DNA of 64,000 bases from Mastigamoeba balamuthi. Taxonomy: Eukaryota > Evosea > Mastigamoebida > Mastigamoebidae. This document shows positions 12,279 to 22,182 of the stretch, piece by piece. Each line of letters begins with the position of its first letter. Positions within the stretch are counted from its first letter, which is position 1. The notes under the pieces are model-generated. The model made no database searches. It was not told where the DNA came from and saw nothing but the letters and a program-made list of their open reading frames with translations. The position numbers and the translations under genes were made by a program. The stretch spans positions 162,412 to 226,411 of the forward strand of contig CACRSC010000110.1 in assembly GCA_902651635.1 (NCBI GenBank), given 5' to 3'.

Positions 12279-15200
12279 TCAAGAGGCCTGCTGCGGGGCC
12301 GCCGGGGGCTGGGGAGCCTGCTGGGTGTGCTTCTTGCGCTTCGTCACGTCCTTGGTGGCCCCGCTCTGGAACTGGACCTTCTGGGCGCCCTTTCCCATCT
12401 TGGCCAGCGTGGCCACGGTGCTGTCGTTCTTGCGCCCGCTCCGGATGTTCTGCGTCAGGGCGTCGAGTGTCTCGGCGGCCCCCACGAAGATGGCGCACTC
12501 CTCCTGCTGCACGTTGGTCTTGCAGCCGCGCTTGAGCATCCGCTGCGCCGTCAGCATGGCCTCCCGCGCCCTGTCGTAATTCTGGGAATCCTGGTGAGTC
12601 AACGCAGGCAACTTCCCCGGGAGATCCCGCACCCCCTGGTCTATGAGCGCTGCGGCCTTCTGGATCGTGCAGAGCGAGACCACGGCCGCGTGGACGTCCC
12701 TCTCGGCCTGCTCCCTGTCCGAGGTGACGCGCAGGGCCGCGGAGAACAGGCGCAGGCGCTCGTGGGCCTCCCCGGGCTTCATGAATCGGACCTGAATCTG
12801 CACGGGGACCTCGCCCATCGCGGAGACCTCCTTGCAGCTGCCGGCCTCGTCGACCCCGAACTCGGCCGCGAGGTCCCCGGCGTTGGCCACGCTGCCCAGG
12901 CACCAGACAGCCGTGCTGCCGCCCCGCTGCAGCGCGTGGGCGCCCGCGATGCCCCTGAAGACCAGGCGGCGGGGCAGCAGGCACGTCACGGTGGTCCCCA
13001 GGGCGATGACGGGGTTGTCGATGATGCTGCGCATCTGGCGCTGCAGCTCCAGCGGGTAGATGTCGTTGACAGACCCCCCGCTAGTCTCTGCGGCCTTGGA
13101 GAGCGTCCCCAGGTTGCAGTTGCCCCCGATGCCGATGATCGAGACCGTGCACGCGTGCTCGCGGGCGAACTCCCCGCACCGCTGGAAGAACTCAGCGCTC
13201 TTGGGAACGGGAGAAGGGGCTGTCAGCGAGCTGGGCCGGAGGCTGGCGAGCGAGTACCCGGGGGCCGTCTGTTGCCTCGCCGTCGGTGCAGAGAATGACT
13301 TGGCTGTTGGGCACCCGCGAGGCGATTCCTATGGCAGTTCCCAGGCCGGGCCCCAGGGCTGTCGACCCGCGGGGCGCCAGCGAGTACAGCTGCCCCTCCT
13401 GGCACCTACCGTTTACTGCGCGGTGAGCCCGTGGGGGTGGCGAGGGCGAGGTGGGAGGGATGGGGCTACTTGTATGAGTCTGCGATGCACGAGAGCTTGC
13501 CGAGGTCGACCTGGCTCATCCAGCCAGGCGCCGTCATCTCCTCGAACTTGCACGGGCACCCGCACTCGATTGTCTCTGCAGAGGGCCAGCACAGGTGAGT
13601 CTTCTGGTGCCTGGCGGTCTCCAAGTGAGCGGGGCAACGCACGGCCGTCGGCCAGCATCAGGGAGACCTTGGAACTGAACGTGAGGATGACCACGCGGCG
13701 GTTGGGGTAGACGCGCGTGAACTCCTCCATCTGCATGTCGATGGCCGCCTTGAGGCAGTCGAGCCTCGTGATCACCGACCCCGTCACACCCTTGACGCGC
13801 ACCAGCTCGTTGCCAGTCGGTATCGGCGTCCCTCCCGACATGGACCCTGCACCGCAGCAGCAATAGCGGCGTGAGCACTTCATCTCACCGGGGAACGAGT
13901 ACCGGAGATGTCGAGGCAGAAGACGACGAGAGACGTGTCCTCCTTGTGGACCTTGGGGCCACCCGCGTGGGCATCAAGCTTCTCGTCGCACTTGCGCTGC
14001 ACTTCTGCGAGGTCGCAGAACTCGACGTCGTGCGGCAGGTCCGCGGTGGCCTTGTCGAGCTTGTTCTCTGCCCCGCAGAACCGGCACGCCCATGCTTTGC
14101 TCTCTGGTGGCAGCGCGGTCGTCAGAACCGCGTGGCACTCGCTGCAGGCGACCATCTCGGACGTGTCCTTGAGCTCCTGCGCCAGAGTGCCCTCCTCCTC
14201 GCTCAGCGTCTTGAGCGCGAAGCTCAGCACGTTGGGCGAGGCCGAGGGCTTCTTGACGACGCGGTGAATATCGCGGGAGACGTGGGCAGAGCCGTCGGCC
14301 CGCGTGCTGGTGGTCGTCCTGGTGGTCACGGTGATCCTGGTGCCGTCGGCCTCTGTGACCTGCTGCGTCTCCTCCTTGGTCTCTGTCTTCTCCTCGTACT
14401 TGGGCTCGCTCCTGGCCTTCTCCGCCGGGGCCTCCCTGCGCTCTGCCGGCCCCGTGGGCTCAGCAGCCTCGGGTGCCTTCGACTTGGACTTCTTCCCGAA
14501 CAGCCCGAGCAGCTTCTTCATCGCGGACCTCTTCTCGGGCTTGGCCTCTGCCGTCTGAGCTGCGCCCGGGGCGTCGGACGTGGGGGCTGCGCTCGCGGGT
14601 GCCTCTGCCGCGGTCGTGGTCGTCTCAGGGGGCGCCACGGGGGCAGCAGGCTGCGGAGCGGGCGCGGAGGACTTGGAGGACTTGGACTTCTTCTCCTTGG
14701 CAGCGGCGGCGGGCTTGGGGAGCCCCGAGACGCGTATCTGCTTGCGGTAGCTGTCCTCGATCGTGGGGTCGTAGCAGTCGACAAAGAGGCACTGTATGAA
14801 CTGTATGCATATCGCCGACTTGCCCACGCCGCCGTCGCCGGCGACGACGATCTTGTAGTCGACGCCCGTCCGCGGGATGATGCGCAGCAGCCCCACGAAG
14901 AGCTCCTCGATGTTGGTCCGCATCTTGGCGCTCGTCTCGAAGAACGGCACGCGGAACTGCTTGGCCAGCGCCTCGCCCTCGGCCGCCGCGACCTGCCTGC
15001 CGCCCTCGAGGTCGGCCTTGTTGCCCACGACGACCATGGGGAACCACTCGGCCCCGTGTATGCGCAGCATGTTCTCGTGCAGCCGCGAGACCATCTCGAA
15101 GCTCGCCCTCGACGTGATGCTGTACACCAGCACGAACCCCTGCGCCGACGCGTAGTACACGTCCCTCAGCGCCCTGCAGGGGATGCCTGGCCGTCAGCCT

Positions 15201-15492
15201 TGCTGCTGCTGTGTGGTGTGATCGTAAGCGGGGGTGCGTACGAGTACTCCTCCTGGCCTGCGCTGTCGAGCACGTCGACCAGGCACGTCTCGCCGTCGTC
15301 CTGCTCGTTCTTGCGGAAGACCGATTTGGCGCTGCGCTTGGACGACGGGGGAGCGTAGCTGGAGGCCTGCTGCTGCTGCTGCTGCTGGCGGAGGTGGGGC
15401 GGAGGGAGTGTCTCCTCGTTCTCGTCGTCCTCCTCGTACTCGTCGTAGTGGGTCTCGGGCTCCACCAGGACGTATCCGGACCCCAGCTCCAT
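12279..15492 (-). CDS. cpras1-like: Circularly permuted Ras-like GTPase with Zn ribbon and vWA domain
   Basis: Model: 15492..15242, 15173..13903, 13846..13643, 13575..13470, 13405..13258, 13199..12279; 966 residues. The Ras motifs occur in the order G3-G4-G5-G1-G2: DSAGQEEYS (residues 76-84), NKAD (135-138), ETSAK (163-167), then the P-loop GDGGVGKS (196-203) and the effector loop [12 protein letters not shown] (218-229). This is the cpRAS arrangement, which I know from Dictyostelium CPRAS1. All nucleotide-contacting motifs and the Gln equivalent to Ras Q61 are kept, so GTP binding is expected. After a low-complexity Lys/Ala/Glu linker come a CxxC...CxxC zinc ribbon (CSEC...CRFC) and a vWA domain whose MIDAS motif DISGSM is assembled across an exon junction (13903/13846). 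The C-terminal third is helical and unassigned. An N-terminal acidic and polyGln stretch precedes G3. No CAAX box is seen. Confidence 0.88.
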
Positions 15493-16807
15493 GTTCGGGG
15501 GGCTTAGTGTGCTCGGCTTCGGTGTGGCTGGCGCCTGTGTGCCGTGTGGCGCTGCTGAATACTATGGGGGAGTGGCTGAGGGTCGTGGGCCGTTGAAAGA
15601 ACGATTGCGTTCACCTCCTGTTAAATGAACTGCCGGGTTTGGAAAAGATCTCGCTCGCCGCGCTGTATCCTGACGGAGCTCCGCGAATCGGGCGTCGGGA
15701 GGTCGGTGGGCTGAGCGGCCCCAGAGAGGCCGCTCGTGCGCAGATGAAGCGTGCTGCGCCTTTTGGGCGCGACCATCGTCACCGTGGGGTTGTGGATCTC
15801 CCGAGTTAGAATCTCCCGTCAATGGGACGGACGCGTTCCTGGTCTCCACGCACGGCTGCGACGACAGCCCTCACTCGCGATAGCATCTGCAGTGTGCGAG
15901 GGAGTCGTTTGCCATGAGCCAGCGGGTTGCTGTGAGAAGGTAGTGCAGCGCAGCTGTGGACTTGCTGCACCTCTTCTGATCCGAACCTGAGGGCCAAGAG
16001 CGTCCCCGCTGGCCCAGAGGGAGCTTTCTCATTGCCGTGATTTAGGCGTGCCTTGCGGAGGGGGCCTGCCAGACGTCGCGCTGTCCCGATCCCACACAAG
16101 TGCTGGGTGGTGCTGGGTGGGCAGGTTTGGTGCGTATTTCTCTGAGTCGGACAGCAGTGATTGTCCACCCACTCATTTCCTGTGCCATTCTGGGGCATGT
16201 CGGCGCCCTGCCTGCCTCGCGGCCCCAACGGAACGATGCTCGCCGTCTGCAGACGGTGGCCACTCACCTGCCACCCGCGGCCTGCGGGGATGTGGGATCG
16301 TCTTCAGCTTTTCCTGGTGGCGTACTGGCACTGAACAAATGAGGGCACTTTTCTCTGCTCCGGGGCGGCTGCCCACCGGCCCAACAGCACTGCCGCGCCT
16401 CGCGTCCCCCCGGCCAACCGAAATTCGGGTCCGGGACCCCGCGCGAGTGTCGCAGGACCCCGGGGCAGGGGCCGTGCACCCGAGGTGCAGCGATGCAGTG
16501 CAGGGTACCACGTGGAACACTTTTCGTGCATCGATGGTCCCCTGCCGTCTTCGGCAGCCCTTTTGCGAAAATTGACTGCAGTCGCCCTGAAAATTCGTTC
16601 TGAAACCCGACCTCGCCCAGCCCCGCGGGCACCGAGCCGCGTGCACCCGCCGACAGACGTGTCGCGCATCAGAAGACGTCAGCAAAGACGTCAGCGGGGG
16701 GAAAAACTCGGTATAAAAGCGGCCGCAGCAATTCTCTGGAAGATTCAGTCCAGTTTACCACCCAGCGCTGATAAGGCGGACCTGTGGGAACCTGTGCTAC
16801 AACGGCA
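15493..16807. other. Divergent intergenic region
   Basis: About 1.3 kb separates the divergent starts of the cpRas gene (-) and a cysteine protease gene (+). The right end carries the TATA box and repeated GACGTCAGC motifs described separately. I see no supportable coding sequence or RNA gene in the rest. Confidence 0.5.
16675..16718 (+). promoter_or_regulatory. CRE-like direct repeat and TATA box of the cysteine protease gene
   Basis: GACGTCAGC occurs twice in tandem (16675-16695, separated by three bases), followed by TATAAAA at 16712-16718, about 90 bp before the chosen ATG at 16808. The spacing suits a TATA-driven promoter with a bZIP-type (CRE-like) site upstream. Factor identity is inference. 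Confidence 0.6.
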
Positions 16808-18884
16808 ATGGCAATGCAGTCTGCGGCACTCGCGCTCGCGCTGCTGGCAGCGCTCAGCCTCGGGGCGACGGTCGAGGAGCGGTTCGACCAGTGGGCCCTC
16901 GAGCACGGCAAGGTCTACACGGCCGAGGAGCGCACGTACCGCCTGGGCGTCTTCGCCGACAACGTGCGCAGGATCGACGAGCTCAACGCGCAGAACGAGG
17001 GGGCCCAGTTCGGCCTGACCGTCTTCGCCGACCTCACCAAGGAGGAGATCAGGCAGGGCGTGCGTTCAATATTCGTCATTCTGCCACCGCGTTTTTTTTT
17101 TGTTCGGCACTCGTGTCTTACCCGTTTCCGACCGCTTTTCCTCTACAGTACATGAACCCCCTTCCAGCCCTGCCCACGGAGTCGACCCGCTCCTCAAAGA
17201 GTGCGCTCGCATTCGCACCGCATTTCACGTCATTATGCTCCCCTGCCCTTTTTTGCTCACCCGGAGCTCGTGCCCGCGTCTCGCAACTGCAGGGTGGGTG
17301 TTCCCGTACCGCGTGCCGATGAGCAAGCGGTACCCGGTGGGCTACAACCAGTCGTACCCGGCCGCCTTTGACTGGAGGACGACGAGCCCGGCGCGCGTGG
17401 GGCCGATCAAGGACCAGACGCTGCAGAAGTGCGGGTCGTGCTTCACGTTCGGCGCCAACACGCTGCTCGAGGCCGACTACGTGCGCCAGACGGGCACGTA
17501 CGTCTCGCTGGCGGAGCAGCAGCTCGTCGACTGCGACCGGACGTGCTACAACCCGTGGGCCCAGCGCGACTGCAACTCGGGCTGCCACGGCGGCTACGCC
17601 GAGCAGTCGATCCGCTACGCGATGAAGAACGGCATGATGCCGACGACGGCGTACAACTACACGGGCGCGTGGACGCAGGAGTGCAGGTACGACGCCAAGG
17701 CCGTCGTCGCGAGGTTCACGCGCGACTTTGTGTTCCTGCCCAACGGCTACGAGGGGCTCATCCAGGCGGCGCTCTACAACGAGGGCCCCGTGGGCGTTGC
17801 CATCTACGCCGACGGCCTCGAGTTCTACACGGGCGGCGTCTTCAGCTCGGCCTGGTGCGGCAGCGACCCCACGCAGCTCAACCACGCCGTCGCCGTCGTG
17901 GGCTGGGGCACCGACGCCAAGGCCGGCAAGTACTGGGTCATCCGCAACAGCTGGGGCGCCAAGTGGGGCGAGGGCGGCTACATGCGCCTCGCCATGGGCA
18001 AGAACCTCTGCGGCCTCGCCTGGCGCGCCATCTACATGTCCGACGAGCACCTCAACGACACCGTGGCCGTCGACCCGCAGCCCGAGGTCCTCGTCACCAT
18101 CGCCGACACCAACATCCTGAACCTGACCATCGTCAACGCGCCCAGCAGCCTCAGCGTCAAGGCGTACCTGAACCGCTGGTGGGCCGTCCCGCGCTCGGGC
18201 AGCGTCTTCACCAAGACGTACCAGATCTCGGTGCTCGCCGGGCTCGCCAGCAAGCCCTCGGGGTCCACGCAGATCTCGTTCCCGCTGCAGCTCGTCGACA
18301 CGGCGACGACGGTCGTCGTCAAGAGCTGGAAGGTCACCATCGACGTCGCGCGCAACACGACGACGGCGACCGACGTGACCGAGGACGCCGACACGCGGCG
18401 CTTCGAGGTCCGCCTGGCCTCGCACCTGTCGCTCTTCGCCAACGACTACTACCTCGAGCCCTTCAACGCCTCTGTGCGGCCCGGCACGATGCTCTACGTG
18501 CAGGTCCAGGCCGACAACTGCGTGCTCAAGCTGTCGCCCAGGGACGTCCGCCTGGTGGGCAAGGACTGGTCCGTGTCGCTGCTGTCGAGGCTGACGGTCG
18601 AGACGGACCAGTGGGCCGGGCTCGTCAAGTGCGGGTACCGCTTCCACGTGCCCGTCGTGCTGCCGTTCGGGAGCTTCGTCGAGGACCGCAGGACCGTGCA
18701 GCTCGTCGTCTCGTCCAACGTCGACGCCAACACGGCCACCAGGAACGTCGAGCAGGCCGTCGTCGTCGAGGACGCCGTCGCGGAGCTCACCCTCGCCGCC
18801 ACGGGCGACAAGGCCACCGGCGCCGGCTCTCTGCCCTCGATCGCCGCGGGCCTCATTGCCAGCAGCCTGCTCCTCCTCCTGTAA
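16808..18884 (+). CDS. Papain-like cysteine protease with C-terminal extension
   Basis: Peptidase C1A of about 615 residues. Model: 16808..17063, 17293..18884. The signal peptide is MAMQSAALALALLAALSLGA. An I29-type inhibitory prodomain follows (FDQWALEHGKVYTAEERTYR, then FADLTKEE). The mature enzyme starts near FDWRTT. The active-site motif is KCGSCFTF, with Phe where Trp is usual; His is in LNHAVAVVGWG and Asn in NSWG. About 280 extra residues after the protease domain look beta-rich, and the end (AAGLIASSLLLLL) resembles a GPI signal, so this is probably a surface protease. The intron donor GTTCAA is the only one I found that gives the right phase with acceptor CTGCAG; a stronger GTGCGT two bases upstream would break the frame, so the junction could be slightly different. 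Confidence 0.85.
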
Positions 18885-20123
18885 ATCCCTACCACCCGTG
18901 TGCCACAGCAGTAGCCTGCTGCTCCTCTGCATTGCTCCCCCCCCCTCAGCAGTCGCAGCAGGGTAAATAGCAACACGACTCTATGCAGTTGCCCTCGTGG
19001 TGGAACCAGGACAGTGTGCCTTGTTGGGTTCTTTCTTAGGAAACATCGCTCTGCGTGAGGCGGCCGGCGGGGGCGAATCCGGTGACGCGGGCGCCGAGGG
19101 GAGCGCTCCCAACCCGAGGCTACCGCGATGCCTCTCGGCCGCCTCAGTTGCGTGCTTGCGGTTCCATGCGTGCTGGCCAGCTCGCTCTGCGTCTTTGCAG
19201 CAGAGAGCATTGAGGCGGCGTGAGGTGGTAGCGGGCCATCGAGTGGTCCTTGGGCTCGTAGGCGAGGGGAGGGAGCTGAGCTGGAAGGGGGGGGGGGTTG
19301 CCCTGTCTCGCACAAGCCCGCCCAACTCGGTCTGCCGACGCAGCTTGCTGAGCGTGAGCTGATTCCGCACACACAGGAGCACCCCCTGTTCATGCACATA
19401 AGCACACACACACTCTCTCTAACAGAACTAGGAACTTGTCTTTTGGATTGTATGTCAGCCCAGAGGGGCCGATCCGCAGAGCCACTTGAGGCCAGCGGGT
19501 TCCACTCTTTTCACCCAAGAGAGTGGGAGAAAAACTAGCAACGGAGGCTAGGATCACTCTTTGCACGTCAGAGAGTGAGAGAAACACTAGCTACGGTGGC
19601 TAGGAAACACTCTTTGCACGTCAAAGAGTGAGAGAAACACTAGCAGCTCAGGCTAGGAAGCGCACCGAGGAGCGCTGTAAGTATGAATTCCCGCTGTGTG
19701 GCGCCGCGCATGCCGATCGCCCTCCCCAAAACACACTTTATGGGTCCGTTTTTCTGACACAGATAATATAGGGAGAAGATACGTGTATCTCACATCGAGC
19801 AGGGCAGAATCTTCCGTAGAGAGCTATACGAGCCCGCGGAGTCGCGAGGCATCGGCCCCGTGCAGATGAGCCCTACGCCCACCAAGTCCTGTCTCGCCAA
19901 GCAGTAGCTGCCCTACACTTGTTCCGCAACCATGTCTACTGCCACGCCCAGGAATGGCTCTGCAATGGCCTGCGGTCACCCTGCAAGCCGCTTGAGGCTC
20001 CGGGCAGTGGGGACGGGCCAGCAGGGCTCGTAGGTCCAGAAACAATAGAAAAGCGGCCCTTTGTGGTGGAATCAATTGAATACGGAAACCAGACGGAGCG
20101 GGAGGCGGTCGGGCCCCGAGACC
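18885..20123. other. Convergent intergenic region with hairpin repeats
   Basis: About 1.2 kb lies between the 3' ends of the cysteine protease (+) and DnaJ-thioredoxin (-) genes. It contains a run of G at about 19288-19297, the three tandem units at 19503-19657, and a GATAC-GT-GTATC palindrome near 19778 like those in several promoters. Only very short ORFs are present and I call none of them. Confidence 0.55.
19503..19657. repeat. Three tandem 50-bp units, each with two inverted repeats
   Basis: Units at 19503-19552, 19555-19604 and 19608-19657 are each 50 bp. In units 2 and 3 the first half is CACTCTTT-GCACGTC-A(A/G)AGAGTG, a hairpin with arms of up to 8 bp, and the second half is CTAGC-N6-GGCTAG. 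Unit 1 is more diverged. The invariant spacer GAGA(G/A)AAACA links the two stems. Confidence 0.85.
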
Positions 20124-21856
20124 TCACACGAGCGTCGGGATGGCGTCGGCGGTGCGCCAGCGCGTCTCGCCGCCGACGGCGCGGTCGAGGAACAGCACGA
20201 GGGCCCTCTCCCCTGCGCCCCCGGCGAACGCGGCCTCGGCCCACGCGTACTTCTTCTTCGCTGGCCGCACGAGCACAGCGTCCGCGCCCTCTGGCGCCCC
20301 CTCCAGCGCCCCGCGCAGCTGGGCGAACCGCTCGCGCGTGGCCCAGAGGACCCTGACGCCGTCGCGGTGGTACGTGGCCGCCAGGCGGTCGAGCGCAGCG
20401 CGGCCGGCCTCGGCCTGCTGGCCCTCGACGACGAGGAACATCGACCTGCTGGCCGCAAAGTCCAGCGCCCCGGGCGTCAGCTCGGCAGCGGCGGCCGACG
20501 GGGCCGGGGCCGCCCTGCGCCCGGCCGACTGCGCGCTGCTGACCGAGGCCACGCGGCGCAGGAACGTGAGCAGCTCGCTGGCCGTGTTGGGCCCCGCGTA
20601 GGCCTGCGAGACGGTCTTGTCGGCCCGCGGGACCGCGAGCAGCGTGGGGAACTTGGCGACGCCCCAGCGGGCGCAGAGGGCCTCGTCGGCCTGCGGGACC
20701 ATGCCGAAGCTGACGCCCTCCCTGGCGAGCGTGCGGGCCACTGCGCGGAAGAGCAGCGGGGGCTCGGGGCGGGCCGTGAAGAGGATGGCCTTGGAGGTGT
20801 CGCGGGCCATGAAGCCCTCGACGTTGCCCTCGTGCAGCTCGACGACGACGTTGGGCACAAGCGACGCGGCCCAGGCGTCGATGGCGCGGGCCGTCCGCTC
20901 GCCCCGGTACTCGGATGGCTTCTGGCCGTAGGCGTAGGCGAGGACCGTCGGGTAGCCCTCGACGCCCTGCGCCCCGCAGAGCGCCCTGTGCCGCTCGCAG
21001 TTGACGGCCGCCAGCCCCGCGATGCCCTCGAGCCCCTTGGCCGCCTTCTCGTAGGCCGGCGCCAGCTGGTGGCAGTGCCCGCACGACGGCGAGTAGAACG
21101 CGACTACCCACAGCTCCTCGGCGCTGCCCGCGTGCGCCGCGAACTCCTCGGGGCCCCAGCTCCTCACGCTGGCGCTCGTGGCGAAGGGGTCGCTCTGCTG
21201 CTGCTGCTGCTGCTGCGGACGCCTGCGCTGCTGCTGGCGGAAGCCGCCCATGCCAGGGCCCCCGCCCCCGGGGCCGCCAAAGTGGAACTCGAACGACCCG
21301 CCGTTGCCCCCAGAGCCGCCGAAGAACTGCTCGAACATCTCGAAGGGGTTGCCCCCGCGGAACTCGAAGCCCGGGCCGCCAGGGCCGCCGGGGCCGTTCT
21401 TGAGACCCTCCTCGCCGTACCTGTCGTATATCTCGCGCTGCTTGGCGTCGGTCAGGACCTCGTAGGCTGCGAGAGCGGCGCGTGAGACGTCGGGAGGGCC
21501 CCGGAAGCGGCGGCAGACGCGGCGGGAAGGGGGAGCGGGCAGCCGTGCCTCGGGCGATCTCCATGAACTTTGCCTGCGCCTGCTCCTTGTTGGTCGGGTT
21601 ACGGTCCGGGTGCCACTTGGCCGAGAGCCTGCGGTACGCCGTCTTGATGTCCCTCTCCGAGGCGTCGCGCGACACCCCCTGCGCGGCCGCCAGGAGTCAG
21701 CGGGAGAGCACAGGGAGACCAGGGCAGGGAAGGAGAAGATATTGCGGGGAAGATATTCCGCGGGGGACAGGGGGGCCGCACGAGGACCGAGTAGAAGTCC
21801 TCGGCGAGCACGAGGGCCGCCAGGGCGAGGCACAGAAGCACCCGCTGCTTCATCAT
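20124..21856 (-). CDS. ER-type DnaJ-thioredoxin protein
   Basis: Co-chaperone and oxidoreductase of 515 residues, similar in plan to DNAJC16/ERdj5 proteins. Model: 21856..21782, 21678..21549, 21466..20124. The signal peptide is [18 protein letters not shown]. The J domain carries KWHPDRN and continues across the second splice site (EIA-R-AYEVLTD). A Gly/Phe-rich stretch with a polyGln run follows. A thioredoxin domain has the PDI-type active site [13 protein letters not shown] further thioredoxin-like region without CxxC makes up the rest. No KDEL-type signal is present at the C-terminus (AIPTLV), so ER retention would need another route. Intron 2 (21548-21467) has a GC donor, GCACGG, which is the only one restoring the conserved J-domain frame. 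The gene is head to head with the TPR membrane gene at 22183. Confidence 0.87.
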
Positions 21857-21940
21857 GCGCGAATGTCTCTCTGTGTGTGCCGATATATCGCAGTGGGACG
21901 TGTTATGCGCCACGTGGATACCTGGTTATGAAACCAGCAA

Positions 21941-21954
21941 AGATACGCGTATCT
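21941..21954. promoter_or_regulatory. Perfect 14-bp palindrome in divergent promoter
   Basis: AGATACGCGTATCT is a perfect palindrome, 85 bp upstream of the DnaJ-thioredoxin start and about 230 bp upstream of the TPR membrane gene start. Related elements occur near 38236, 57115 and 60553. Confidence 0.6.
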
Positions 21955-22182
21955 CCTACCAGCGATATCCGAGTGCACTTAATGTACGGCTGCGGCCTGC
22001 GTTGCTGCCGTCCGACGACTTGGCTACGGGCATATACTCAGCTGTTTTGATTGAAGGCGAACCTACTCGCCCTCCGAATTGATCGTGGGATCTAGATACC
22101 GGAATCCCAGCAGAACAATCTAATCTCGCTGGTATCTGCGGGAGAGAACAAAAATAGCGTAGTGGGGACACGAGATCGGAAG

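Noticed and set aside
17118-18932. Long antisense open frames, such as 604 codons opposite the cysteine protease, others at 48748-50562 (-), 19936-21675 (-), 35992-37635 (+) and 53187-54644 (-)
   Set aside because: They mirror genes with strong C/G in third positions, have Arg/Ala/Gly-rich low-information translations, and show no domains.
19503-19657. CRISPR-like array
   Set aside because: There are only three units, with 2-3 bp between them instead of unique spacers, in a eukaryotic genome, and no cas-like gene.
19824-20075. Possible small gene between the cysteine protease and DnaJ genes
   Set aside because: The frames are short, of low complexity, lack domains, and have no convincing splice structure.
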